From the NCBI GenBank assembly GCA_024305405.1, contig JAKNDB010000087.1, positions 4,590,501 through 4,654,500 on the forward strand: 64,000 nucleotides of DNA. The letters are read 5' to 3'. Made by a program: the position numbers and the translations under genes. Within the stretch, counting starts at the first letter, position 1. The number at the start of each line of letters is the position of its first letter. Positions 27,496 to 39,700 of this stretch are shown here, piece after piece. A model generated the notes under the pieces. The model was not told the origin of the DNA. It did no database searches and worked only from the letters and a program-made list of their open reading frames with translations. The stretch is from Dirofilaria immitis. Its lineage: Eukaryota > Nematoda > Chromadorea > Rhabditida > Onchocercidae.

Positions 27496-27537
27496 TTATC
27501 AAGAGTTCTCGTAGCAGAGATTGTTATACGATTACGT
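27496..27537. repeat. 42-base direct repeat, copy 2
   Basis: Second copy of the 27101 motif, same orientation, with two substitutions (GTCGC to GTAGC, and CGGTT to CGATT). The copies are about 395 bases apart. Confidence 0.75.
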
Positions 27538-27542
27538 TTTCT

Positions 27543-27595
27543 CTAATTTTTATTCCAAAAATTATATTTTCGCTAATTTTATTCCAAAAATTTTG
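27543..27595. repeat. Two-copy tandem repeat (CTAATTTTTATTCCAAAAATT)
   Basis: Two adjacent near-identical units, each an inner palindrome-like CTAATTTT-ATTCCAAAAATT block, directly after copy 2 of the 42-base repeat. Non-coding. Confidence 0.5.
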
Positions 27596-27906
27596 CATTC
27601 ATTCATTACTTGCAAATGATGACAACATTTCAGCTGAAACTTGCATGATTCTACATTGAATGGATTTCCTCCACTTGCAATTTTCGTTCCATATTCTTTA
27701 ATGTAATCCGGAAACAGATAATGACTATAATCGAAAATGGATATATAACCATAATCATTTATATATGCGACAATATAAACTAAAAAACAGCAAGTAGTGT
27801 TTCTTCTTCGGATTTTGTCCTAACACTTGTCATTCTTCTTTCTCCTATGCAATCTTTCTTATTCTTAACTTTTCGGGGAATATTATTCATAAATGCATCA
27901 CATAAA

Positions 27907-28122
27907 CTACTGAGAGATTTTTCTTGGCATATATCCATCTATCGGCCTAAAACTTTTTAATGCTCCATCAATTTGATGTATTGCTGAGGTAACTCTTCCT
28001 GCAGCGCCGTAATTTCTAGTAAACACGGAAGAGAAATGGCTTTGCACAACTGAGGCTGCGTTAAATACAAGGCCAGTGTTATTCTTTGTTTTACTTCTTG
28101 GTTCTTTCGTGTTGTTCACCAT
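27907..28122 (-). CDS. Small unknown protein, divergent from TIMM22
   Basis: A single-exon minus-strand ORF of 71 codons from ATG 28122 to TAG 27907, with codon use and composition unlike the AT-rich background. The translation ends in SAIHQIDGALKSFRPIDGY then MPRKISQ and starts with a basic/polar segment; no signal peptide, membrane segment or family recognised. The frame stays open for about 44 codons upstream of the ATG (ending LKLPNTTHLNSLYV), so an undetected upstream exon could extend it. A 17-codon upstream ORF in another frame overlaps the chosen ATG. Its ATG is 173 bases from the TIMM22 ATG, so the two probably share a bidirectional promoter. Confidence 0.55.
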   Translation of the reverse strand: MVNNTKEPRSKTKNNTGLVFNAASVVQSHFSSVFTRNYGAAGRVTSAIHQIDGALKSFRPIDGYMPRKISQ

Positions 28123-28295
28123 AACATAGAGCGAATTGAGGTGTGTTGTGTTAGGGAGTTTAAGGGCATATTGAAGGAGATGCTTTGATCTTTCTTCTTT
28201 AATAACGGCCGGAATTATTCTAAGACTGTTTAGAATTCGCCTGAGAAGAAGTTTTAAATTAATTTATTCAGATTTTTCAACAGTTATCGTCAGGG

Positions 28296-29467
28296 ATGCT
28301 GAAATTCAAAAATCCTTTCGGTAACCCATTTGAAGCTGAAACAGTGGAATCGAAGAAAGAGAGAGTAGTAGAATTCAACTACACTCCTTCGGCTTATTGC
28401 CAGCTGATGGATGAAATGATCGGAAGGAAGACTAGGCCGTGGAATGCTGATCGTAGTCCTGTAAGGCCTTGTCAGGTTGGTTCTCTGACCATTCTGCTAT
28501 ATATACTTTTGATTATTATATGCAGTCTTGAACTGTCAGAAAAATTATGAGATCATCGTTAAAGAAATCTGGGAAATGATTTGCTGAGGATGAATTGATC
28601 AATTTGGAAAATATTTCCGAAAATATTGCACAAGAATATATTGTAAGCGAATTGGAATATTTATTGCGATGTTAAGCTCTACCCTCTATTTCATTATTAA
28701 CTTTGATATGGGTAGACATTAATCTTTGACTAAGTACTGTGCTACTGGTAATGAAGGATATCTTCAGACTTTTACCTTACCGGAAATAACTCGTGAAGAA
28801 TTGGTTCTTTCTCGATTGATGGAGAACTGTGCTTTTAAGTCGGTTATCGCATCAATTGCTGGTTTCGGTCTTGGTATTCTTTTCGGTTTGTTTACTGCTT
28901 CTGTCGATTCACAGGCTTCTATGGCTGTTGGAGCTGATCCCACTAAAATTGTATGATTTTTTTAATTTTATTGCATTTCATAAGCTTTAAATTTTCCAGC
29001 TAATTTCGAGAGGTTGCACAAACAGATTCCCTTGCTCTTGGGATAACGCCCAAAGACCTTATCTATTAAGATTTACGTAATTATAACTAGCAGTATATCT
29101 TATGTTATTTATTCGATATATAAGTCTTGCATCTGAAGTTACAGTTCTGTTGATAATTAAGTGATCTGACACTAAGTAGTAAAAAATTTCGTTTTTACAG
29201 CCAACGCTGAAAGAAATGTGGTTAGAATCGAAATTACGAATGCGTTCATATGGAAGAAATTTTGCTTCTATAGGATTTTTATTTACGGGTATCGAATGCT
29301 TAGTAGAAAGCTATCGAGCACGTGATGATTGGAAAAATGGTACCTTAGCTGGAGCTATTGCTGGTGGTTTAATTGGTCTTCGTGCAGGTTTAAAACCAGC
29401 TGTTTTAGGTGCAGCTGGTTTCGTAACATTTTCGACTGTTATTGATTACTACATGAAGTACAAATAA
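28296..29467 (+). CDS. TIMM22: Mitochondrial inner-membrane translocase subunit Tim22
   Basis: Channel subunit of the TIM22 complex, which inserts multipass carrier proteins into the mitochondrial inner membrane. Exons 28296-28475, 28735-28950 and 29201-29467 are all phase 0 and give 220 residues. Family landmarks: [19 protein letters not shown] (human MESCAFK...), [65 protein letters not shown] and a C-terminal IDYYMKYK. Gly-rich GxxxG helices form the Tim17/22/23 four-helix core; the conserved Cys pair (ENCAF and GIEC) matches the Tim22 disulfide. An acceptor-like TTTTTCAACAG lies 12 bases before the ATG. The exon 2 acceptor appears to be AAG rather than CAG/TAG, because the earlier TAG would bring an in-frame stop. 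Confidence 0.93.
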
Positions 29468-30521
29468 TGACTGATTAAATAGTAATATAATAGTAATATT
29501 AGAATTATATTCATTGGCTGTAGGATTATTTTGCGAAAATCATAAATTCTTTTTAATGGGAAACTTGTTGCTGAATATTATTTTAATTTTGTAATCCGAA
29601 CATTTTAAGTAGCACTCCCATGTTCTGTATTCTTTTTTAATTTATTGTTTGAATATGATCAAAAAATGTGCTGACAGATTCCCATTCCGAATTAAATTTT
29701 TGTTTCAAAAATTGTTTGGATATCTTCTATCGATAGCGAATGGTGTTCAAGTTTGACATTTCTGTTTTCGCCCATATATTTATATAATATCAAATTTATA
29801 GTCGAAATGATTTGACTTTGTTATTTTTAAAATAATTATTTTGCAGTTATCATTACTTGATTTTTCTTCCCAAGATTTTCAGGGACGTTTTTATAAAAAT
29901 CAAAAAGCATTTTAAATATGTGTTGCAGTTCGAAAAAATTTGGATCAAACGGGTAGTTTATTTGTGTTACTGTTTTTGTGCGTCCTGTGATCTGACGGAA
30001 TTTATAAGTTCATTTGAAATAAAATTTCAAAAGCTTTTGCTTTGAAATTCTATAGTTTTGGTTCCAGCTGAATAATAATTCTGCAATGGAAGTAATCCTT
30101 TTTCTTTCCTGATTTAAATTACTGAATCATTCATTAGGCTTTAAAATTTTGGCTTATGTCTAAGGGTATGAAATATACAAAGAGCTCTCCATGATAAATT
30201 TTTGTCGATTTCATACCAGATACTAAATGATCAGGAAAAACGCAAAATCTCCATGGTGATTATTTTGCTCTCCACACCATGAAATTACTTTGACATTTTT
30301 CTATGAAATAGAAGTGGTAGAAGCTATGTAATGGTAGAAATTGCAGCTATTTAAAACGTGCTGGAATTTAATGAGGTTTATTTCTGGATGTGTTTTTGCG
30401 ATGAATATGTCGAAATTATCTTTATATTTTCTCTTTTGCTATGTTCTTTAGTGAGTTATTTTTTGAGTTTCCATTAATCCTTTGTTTTTAGAATACTAAT
30501 CAGAACCCGGAAGTTTTTAAA
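29468..30521. other. Intergenic, TIMM22 to LMBRD2
   Basis: About 1 kb. I see no exon. The last part (30481-30491) is a TTTGTTTTTAG acceptor about 30 bases before the LMBRD2 ATG, consistent with spliced-leader addition. Confidence 0.5.
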
Positions 30522-33500
30522 ATGAGTACCGGTTTATTGATGTCACAAGTGAGTGCAATATTTTTCCTGACGTTATTATTACTGAATAAATATGCTAGTT
30601 GGCGACAGCATCATTTCATTGTAACGATCTCAACATTTATTGGCTGGTTCTTTTCTTTTATTATTATATTTATTTTACCATTGGATATTGCCATCGTAAG
30701 TTTTTATCATAATGTTTGAATTTGCATTCTGCAGATTCTTTTTCGAAATTTTCATTTATTGTTTTGTTGATTTTTGTTTTCGTGAAAATCGTATTGCAAC
30801 ATAATTGATACGAAATGTTTGGTCAGTTGTTTATCTGCATGCTTAAGCGATTGGAATCTGGTTTATTCATTGTTTATGTTATGTTGTGTTCCAGAACTCC
30901 TGATCAGTTGTGCACAAGAGACAAATAGATCATGTGAGTTTACATTAGTATTTATTCGTTTGGATTTTTAGACACTTTACAACCGTTGCTTAGTGAAAGA
31001 AATACAGATGTCAGCCGAAAAAGATCTAAACATTGGTAACATCACAGATTTAATATGTAAAAACCAGTTGGCTTTGTGCCGAATTACGTTTTGCTTCGAT
31101 TATGGCGTGTTGTTTATTGGACAACGCAGCTGTTGACATGGTTAGTGTTATTCTTTTGCAGTGAAAAAGAATGCTGTTATATTGCAAAAATGAATGAATG
31201 CATTTTCTACATTGATTGAAAGTCTTCTAAATCATCAAACTCTCTTAAAGATTTTTGTTCATCATCAAACTCTCTTAAAGATTTTTATTTATGATAATCA
31301 TTCTTTTAATTAACTTTTGTTGTTTCGTGACTGGATTTATTTTAATATGCTCAGAATTTTTACAGGATTATATTACCACTAATGCAGAGTTATTCAAATG
31401 CTGGAGACTTCTCGGCACTCGGTAAATTACGGTCTGCTGTATACAGCAATACTATATATTACGGAACCTGTCTTATTGTTTTTCTTATGTTAATGATTTA
31501 TGCAGCTATAAAGGGAGTGGCGTTAAATGTGTTAGTTTTCTGTCTTACAATAATTAAAAAGTTTTTGGTACTTAAATTGCTGAAACCTACTTTTAAGCAT
31601 TCATTATCTTTCTAATTACCATACTTTTTCTAAATATATCTGATAAGACTCAGTATTATTATGATTAAATAGTAAAAGACATTTTCAGGGAGCATTTGAA
31701 AGTGATCCTTATTTCTGCTTCTAACACTTGGGGTTTATTTTTGTTAGTGGTTTTACTAGGTTATGGCCTGATAGAGATTCCACGACAATTCTGGCAAATG
31801 GGAAATCGAAGTATTTTCGTAACTTTTCTTTTCGTTGCGTTACTACTTTAATCTTGAATATTTGTGGTTCTTATATATGAACTGTTGTTTTACCTTAATA
31901 TATATGTTTCAATTATGATTATATATATATGGAACTTCGCACTGACTTTCCAGTTAGCGAATAATAAATAAAATTGATTTTTCAATTAGTAAACAATAAA
32001 TAGAATGTATGGCTAAGTTCATTCAAATCAAATAATATTTATTATTTCAAAAAATTTGAAATTCCAGATTATCGGTTAAATAAAACTTATTTCGATATTG
32101 ATAAACTATCAACTGATAAAAACGACGCTGAGGATACTGTTCGAGAGATATATAAGTACATATTTACTATTAAATATTTTTCAGTTACGCTTTGCATTCA
32201 GATCTAGTTTTATACTGAGGCTTAGTTATTAACTATTAAACAATATTTGCAGTATGTTATTAACGTTGGAGTTCGATTTTATCGAACTTATGCAATTCAA
32301 TGGTCTTTTTAGTTCAAAAAAATAGTTTTTATTTTTCTTTTTCACATTAAATTTAAAATAACCAGAAGGAATTAAACATTACTTTTGAATTGAATCAAAC
32401 AATCGGTTTATACAGCTTAAAAGCAAATATGTTTAATGAAGAACAAGTGAAATTAATTTCCATATTCAGGGAAGTTCAAAGCGTCTTAGCTCTACTATGT
32501 ACTGAACATCTATTACGAAGATATGCGCAGACAATTCTCGCAAAATTTCCATCGGAATTGGTCTCTCAAATTACTTCGGGATCAAATGACTATTTTTCAG
32601 TAACTTCTAACATCGCACCAAACAATGAAGGTTTTATTGTAAATGAAAAGTATTTGGCAAGTTTTGTTTTTCTGGGTTTTTCGGAAATATATTTTACAAA
32701 ATAGTGGATATTACTAAAGAATTATGAATCTATCTACCGTTTTTTTTAAATTTGGCACAAAACTATTGTATTCTAATTTCTGCATATCATACGCTATTCT
32801 AATTTATGAAAATTTTGGAACATTTGAAAGAATTTTTCAATATTTTAATAAGTGATTTTAGTAATATAGTATTCTAATAAATGATAATTTTAGTATATTT
32901 AAAAATAACTCTTTTAATATTTTAATAAAAATAAGTAATAAAAGTGTAATATGAGAGAATATTCAGTATAAATTTCATTAATTTTTTTATCATCTTATGT
33001 TTCGATAATTTGAAACAAGCGATCAGAATATTTGCATTTTAAATTTTCATTTACTTTCGGTACTATAAAGTTTCTTTCAATCAATTTTTCAAAACTTTGA
33101 GTTTTTGGCTTTTTCATTCAAAATTTTACAGATACGGCTGCATAAACGTGTTATTAGTGCTATACAGAATTATCGTAGGAGACAGGCGCAGTGGAATGCA
33201 TTAATACTTCGAGCTTTATATTTAGAAGATGTTCAGCAAGCGGAAATGTCCGGCCAATTTGTCAGGTCAGATAGTGCAAGCAGATTGCTATACCTTTACG
33301 TATGACGTTTTCTGAAAATGATTTTAATATTTGATTTTGAAATTTTAATAACAATCATTAATCACATTGTTGAAAGAAAAATATTTATATATTTTTTGAA
33401 AGCAAATTATATTTTGTTGACAAATTCTTGAATACAAATCTTTTTCCTATCTTCATTTCAGAACTAAGGGACGTCAGACAAATTTTTCTGTTGTTCATTT

Positions 33501-35952
33501 CATTTTTGCTTTTTATGGCATGTATTATTTAAAAGACCTTTGTTAAAGGTAAATTATTTATTTAAATAATATGGCGAATTAGTGATTATGTTTTGCAAAT
33601 AATTAAATAATACACTTAAAGCTAATTAATGTTCAGTAACCCAGAAAATTTCAATTATTTTTCAGATTCTCGGGCTTTTTTTACGTGTTGACTGGATTCA
33701 TAATGTGGAGTGAATGCACTTTTTTGTCATGCATCCACAGCTTTCCTTAGCAGCTCTAATTGTTCATCATGCTGCATACGCTTATCATTACCTCCGTATT
33801 CAGGTGTCTTTTTCTAAATGATGAATCTAATAAATTAAAGATTTCCAAGATATATTTGGTTTGTACCATATGAAGCAAAGAGCAGGAAATAAAGAATTTA
33901 CTTTCTTTTGATTTAATCAAACAATTTAATTATATTTTTGGATTTCATTGTCCTTTCGTTCGTCCATATTAGCGTACATGAAATGACATTAGCTATGGTA
34001 ACAAGATTTTGATGCACTGATAATGATTTTCTGATCAATTTCAGGTTTATGCAACTGTAATTTTATCTTATCTTTGTATCTGCGCATATTATACTGTGTT
34101 TAAGTTGCGAATCTATCGATATTATCATCTGGACCCTCATCATATGACCGATGAAAATAGTTTATTGTTTAGCACTATGTATGTACAGAAGCTTTTTGTA
34201 CGGAATATATGATCTAGATTTTATATAAGATGTATCAAAAAAATTACTGTGAAACTAATCTGTGTCAAAACAGTTCATATCACATTATAGTGCTAATTGA
34301 CATTTTTTTTCTTTGATGAAGCGCAAAAGTAATTATAGCTTATTATGTCGCTTAACCCCTCCAATATGTCTTAATGTCTTGGGAATGATTCATCTCGATT
34401 CACACGTTACTTCAGATACACAATTTACAATAGAAACGCAGTTTACAAAAGTAAGTTCTGCTCAAAAACATTATTATTTTTTATTAAAATTATAATAAGA
34501 TTCTAAACATTTTTCAATGATATTTTTTTCAAAACAAGAAAAATATCGATTATTTGCAATAAATTTTTCAAGCGAAAATTGTTACTTTCATGTAATTCAG
34601 GAGCACTTTTAAAGAAATTTTAAAAATATTTTTGCATATAGTATTAATGTATTTTATAAGGAGCACTTCCCTAAGAGCTTTTTTGCGATATTTCTCCTGC
34701 GTACTTAAAATATCGTTTGCAGTTGATGGGTCATTTAGATTTAATACCTGTTCTGGCAAGAGGAATCAATATCTACCTTCCAATCCTGATTGTTTTACTT
34801 GCCCTAGGAACTTGGTTCAGGTTGATTTGTCTATTTATTGTTAGTATTACTTTTATTTTGCGTTTTGTTTGATTAACCATCTTTTCGTCATTCCACATTT
34901 TATTGATTTTTCACTTTTTTGTCGAATCTAAATGATTTGCTTTCTTGTCTTAGATTGGGAACTCGATTACTACACTTACTGGGTATCGATCAGTTTGTTA
35001 ACGATGATGAAATGACTGTAGAATTGGTTAACGGTGGGAAAGCTCGTGTTTCACTAGGTAAATCTTTCCACAAACTCTAATGTTGAATCGTAACATAATA
35101 ATTTTTTTCTTCACTAACGCTAGAAATAAAATGTTTACCCTGATTTTAAAATCCACTTTTAATATTTTCGGATTCTATCCAGTAAATGAATTGAAATAAT
35201 GAATTAGAGTCTAAATTTATAGAACTTCCTTCGTTAATATATTAGATCCTGATGTGCAAATAAGAACAGAAAGCATATTATGTTATATATCATATTTCTC
35301 GTCTTTATGCTTGCAGAGCGTAATAAATTAATGCGTGTTGCTTATCGCGAAGAAAAGAATCAGTATTGGATTGAAAAGTGGGCGACGAAAACAAATTCAG
35401 GTAAAACTCAGATGATTTTAGTCCATTTAATAGTTTGCTTAGATTAAATTTTTACTAAAATTTAACGTTGATTTTCTAATTTGATTTTCTAAACTAATAT
35501 GAACTTGAATGTAGCCATTTATGCAGATCTATGTCATTTATCAGCGCTATAATAATACCGACTGATTATAGTTTATACACTATGATATTGAAGATTTTAT
35601 ATGAATTCTGATTGCATATTCTGAAACTCATTTTTTTATATGTATGTTTAAAAAAATGTATATTAAATGTTATATTCGAAAGCTATATCGTCATGTTGGT
35701 GCCAGATTTCTCTGTAGCTATATCATTAGCAAATTAATATTAATCAGATTTGCAGACAATAAATTATCAAGAAGTGCAGCTAATGCTTTATAACGAGATT
35801 ATCGATTTCCAGGCATTCGTGAATACAATGATCGTGAACCAATCATAGCAGCTGATAATGAAGAAGAATATTCATTTGGCTTAGTCAGTGATATTGGAAG
35901 TTACGAATTTTCCGGTGCGCATCCTCCACCAAATATGTTTGATGATCTTTGA
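30522..35952 (+). CDS. LMBRD2: LMBR1 domain-containing protein 2
   Basis: Multipass membrane protein of the LMBR1/LIMR family; LMBRD2 is linked to GPCR and Wnt regulation at the membrane. Exons: 30522-30695, 30972-31140, 31366-31528, 31693-31810, 32068-32155, 32470-32665, 33132-33265, 33462-33548, 33666-33803, 34045-34178, 34339-34450, 34723-34820, 34954-35057, 35317-35400, 35813-35952; about 646 residues. Landmarks against human LMBRD2: [104 protein letters not shown] (here ILLCRLTPP), [14 protein letters not shown]. The frame breaks at A5 31059-31063, T5 33510-33514, T7 33676-33682 and T6 33720-33725; one base added (or removed at T7) restores frame and exon phase. Exon 4 acceptor and exon 6 donor are uncertain. 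Confidence 0.88.
31231..31290. repeat. 30-base tandem duplication in an LMBRD2 intron
   Basis: Two adjacent 30-base units (ATCATCAAACTCTC...), differing only in the last few bases, in the intron between LMBRD2 exons 2 and 3. Confidence 0.75.
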
Positions 35953-37405
35953 TTTTTTGAGCTTCGTGAGGATATAGTTAATAATTACTGCAAACTTTGG
36001 TTGCTATTTCAGAAAAGAGATTTATTTATCTTACCCCTCCTCTCCTTCCCTTCTCTCCCCCTCCTCCTCCTCTCCAAAAAAAGCATATAACATTTTAAAG
36101 AATTTTCTTTGAAAACTTTCAAATGATTTTCTTTATTGGATTTTGACAATATTTTTAAAAATTCGTATTTTCCAAGAATTCATGTCTTATTCGATATTTA
36201 TCATATATTCATTTAATTTTATCCTATCTGACTTCTTTATAATTCAATTTTTTATTGCAATTTAAATCTCACTGTGGAAAAATTGAAAGGTTCAAAAATT
36301 TTGAGATTTAGGAGATGAAAAACGTCAAGTTCTTTCTTAGTTTTGGAAACAATTTTATTTTTGTAAATATGATATCATACTGACTATTCTTTCTTTATTT
36401 TTCTCCAAGAGATGTTCGATTTAGCTAGCAAGTCTGCAGAACAGTAAATGATAAATTTTAATTTGCTTTTATTTTTTGATACAAAAATATATCAACTGAA
36501 TGGATTAAGTTGTATCTAGATGCCATCAATAAGAATTGTATCATATTTATTTAATAGTAGAAATATTAATATACTCTTTTGATCTCTTTATATATTCCTG
36601 GTATTTATATATTCCTCATAATTTTCGGTATTTTTTTCTTAAAATTATTAATGTGCATTAGCGAGCATAAAATTTTGTTTGGAAGAGAACATTTTAAAAT
36701 AGATTCTCTTAAATGCACTATGTGCTGATTTCATTGCTTATTCAATACAATTAGTTTTATGAAATTTCCTATTTATTATGATCAATAAAAATATTCATCA
36801 AGTTATGCCCATATCTCAGTTTTATTGTTCGGTTACTTTCTAGTATCATGTTGCTGTTAGACCTTTCTTTTAACTATTTTCAGTCATTTGCTTTCTATGT
36901 ATAATGTCGATTATTCATTAGGATTTATTTAATTAGTTTTTATTTGTAGTGATGGTTTGAAACGCTGCAAAATAATTTAGAATGAATAATAGTGCATGCT
37001 GTTGCAATTGAACATTAAGCGTGGATTGAGTGAAAAATAACTGTTTCAGATGAAATATGCTTCTTGAACAAATAGACTTTGGAATTGGAGTGACTGCTAT
37101 GAATCATAAATTGAAATATGGATAGAACCTCTAAAACGTAGTGGAGCAGCATATTTACTAAACGATAAGAGATATACTTCATTTCCTTTACGCAACTTTT
37201 ATGATTCTTGGCTACTTTTTATGATAGTTCGTGCTATGTCATGAGCCATGAAACAGCATTGTCCTCAATAATAGTTTCTTCATTGAACAATTAGATGACA
37301 TCAAAATGAGTACGAACTATCAGTGGAATCGTATTCGTAGTGTTCGACCTGACCATTAATTATTTGCAGATATATTAATTGAATTTTTATAGCATTATTG
37401 AAGCT
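35953..37405. other. Intergenic, LMBRD2 to PTPMT1
   Basis: No exon recognised. It contains a C/T-only tract at 36032-36075. An acceptor-like TTTTTATAG ends 14 bases before the PTPMT1 ATG. Confidence 0.5.
36032..36075 (+). repeat. Polypyrimidine (CCT-rich) tract
   Basis: More than 40 consecutive pyrimidines, made of CCCCTCC, TCTCC and CTCCTC units, about 80 bases after the LMBRD2 stop. It is the most C-rich spot of the window. Such homopyrimidine runs can adopt triplex structures; a role in 3' end formation is speculation. Confidence 0.7.
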
Positions 37406-38296
37406 ATGCTTGAAGGACTGCTACTTTATCCTACCTTGGGTTTTAATTTGCTACGCAACTATCTGCAGCCAGTGAAATGGGCATGGTATAATCGTATTGA
37501 TGATATCATTGTATTGGGTGCTTTACCATTCCGCAGTATGGTAAAAGAGCTTATTGAGAATGAAAATATTGGTGCTATTATTTGCTGCACGCAAGGTATT
37601 TGATTTTCGAATAAATACTTTCTGTGATTTCCTGAGTGTACTGATTTTGTTTTCAATTTCTGTTTTTAAGTTAATTATGGAACTAAACAAATTTATATGC
37701 TATATTATTCTTAACTAGGGAATTGATTAATGCTAAAAACTTCTGTCGCACTGTAGAATATGAGACACAAGCTGTCTGGAAAGCAATGGATGAAAAAGAA
37801 TGGAGAAAAGGTGGTGTAGAATTCTATGCATTACCAATGGTAGATTTCATAGGTACAGCATCGAGATCATCAGTCGATAAAGCACTTAAATTTGTTGATG
37901 AAGTTGCACAACAGGGCAAATCGGTGTAAGTAATGATTTCCTTACTTTGATTTATTTTGTGCAGTAATACAATAGTATAGATTTATATGTCATTTACATC
38001 TAGATATTCAAATATAAATTATATATTAAAAAATGAAATAAATGCGATTATATTATTTCTTTCAATAAATTCTGACGATTTTTAGATACGTACACTGCAA
38101 AGCAGGTCGAACACGTAGCGCAATGTTTGTCACATGTTATTTGATGCGTAAGAATAACTGGTATCCAAATGTAGCTTTTGAGTACATTAAAATGAAACGA
38201 CCTCAGGTGGTACTTGGTAATGCTCAGTGGCGGACAGTTAACGAATACCAGAGATATTTAGATCATAAAACTGGACTTTTTAAATATACATCTTAA
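37406..38296 (+). CDS. PTPMT1: Mitochondrial phosphatidylglycerophosphatase PTPMT1
   Basis: Dual-specificity-type phosphatase that dephosphorylates phosphatidylglycerophosphate on the matrix side of the inner membrane, a step in cardiolipin synthesis. Exons 37406-37595, 37757-37925 and 38086-38296 join in phase to 189 residues. Landmarks: WAWYNRIDDIIVLGALPFRS (human WYHRIDPTVLLGALPLRS), EYETQAVWK, VDFIGTA, then the catalytic P-loop HCKAGRTRSAM with the CX5R cysteine and arginine. The exon 2 start was set at the TGTAG acceptor at 37756 because this joins ICCTQ to EYET exactly as in the family; the earlier TAG acceptor gives a stop. The ATG is preceded by an acceptor TTTTTATAG. Confidence 0.92.
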
Positions 38297-39700
38297 ATTT
38301 TTAAATCTGAAAATTCGTGAAGGATTTTGGTAGTTTATAATTGTCTCATTATTTGCTTTAACTGTAATTATGTAATTGATGACTATTTATTAATTCGAGA
38401 TGTTGATTTTTTTCATAAAACTATGTTGTAGAACGGGAAAAAATTCCGATTTGCGCAAGAATTGCTTGTTTTTATATTATTGTTTTTTTTTTTGTATATT
38501 TTTTATATTAATGTATGAATTGCGCATGTGAATTATCTTAAAATCTCTATAACAATATAAACAGATATTTTCGTTTTTCTATTTCTGTTTTATGTCTTCA
38601 CTCTGATGTTCTGATACTGTTGAAAGATTTTTTAATTCGTTCTTTTGCTTGATTATTGATCATTCGATTGCTTCAAATTTTCCGTATTATTAACTTTAAT
38701 TATGTTTTTTCATAATATTTTCACTTACTTCAGATTCATAGTTTTTAACAGTAAATATCTTTCGTTTCTAGCTGAAATGACGAAATATTCAGCTGTTACT
38801 ATTCATTTTGTAATTAAAATAATATTCTTTTTGGAATGTTTAAATTAGGGAGATTTTTAAATTTAAGAGATTATTCACTGAAACTTTTGTTTTTCTGATG
38901 TCTGTTTTCAAAAAACTCTTGGATTTCAACATTTGTGGTGGAAGCAAAATATTTTTATCGAAATTTGTTTGAAATAATGCTGCTTAATGACAATTTGCTG
39001 TTTGATCAAGTGAATTTCACATAATTTTTCCATTGGGATGAAAAAATCTTTTTGAGTATGTATAATGATAACAAGCTCGGGCATAATGTCTCAAGCTTAT
39101 TTTAGCTAGGGCTTTGAATCATATATTTTAGAAGGATCTGATTATTGATAGTAAAGGTGATTAACAATGCTTTATACGCATTTCTTTCGATAACGTTTAT
39201 TTAAAAAATTAGGCTGTTCTTGTTTTACTATTTTGAGATACTGTGCTACTTAAATTAGTTTACGAAGACAATTTGTAACTAAATATATTATTTCGTTTAA
39301 TTAATGTATAAGCAGTTTTCTTAATTTTAGCAAATTTTCTGATTAGGGATTGTCATACATCCCTCGAGCATTTAGTATTTGATTAGCTTAAAACCTGATT
39401 GGAAAGAATTCTTAATTCGAACTTAATTGTAAACTGAAGGCAAAAACCGATGGAGAAATTGGTTATCATTGTAAATCATTTATTTATGCTTTGAGATTTT
39501 TCACGAAGCACATACACAGTGATTAGTCTCCGATGATGATGACTAATTTCTCAATAATTTTTCAAGTATTTTTCGGGAATTAAGGGGATTTCCAGTTATT
39601 GTATAGCACTTATTTTGAATCGGCAGCATGCTCAGTGATCATTTGATTTGTAACACCAATCTAAAATTTTGCCAAAAACTTTTGATCAAATTTATAGTTT
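38297..39700. other. Intergenic, no gene seen
   Basis: About 1.4 kb of AT-rich DNA after PTPMT1. No open frame beyond chance length and no recognisable element. Confidence 0.5.

Larger units (their letters stand above)
26363..27906. other. Intergenic region with duplicated motifs
   Basis: About 1.5 kb between the nitrobindin-like gene and the small minus-strand ORF. No exon recognised. It holds a 42-base motif present twice (27101 and 27496) and a short tandem duplication after the second copy. Confidence 0.5.

Noticed and set aside
37379..37405. Extending PTPMT1 upstream to a non-ATG codon
   Set aside because: An acceptor-like TTTTTATAG lies between this and the ATG at 37406, so the mRNA most likely starts after it.
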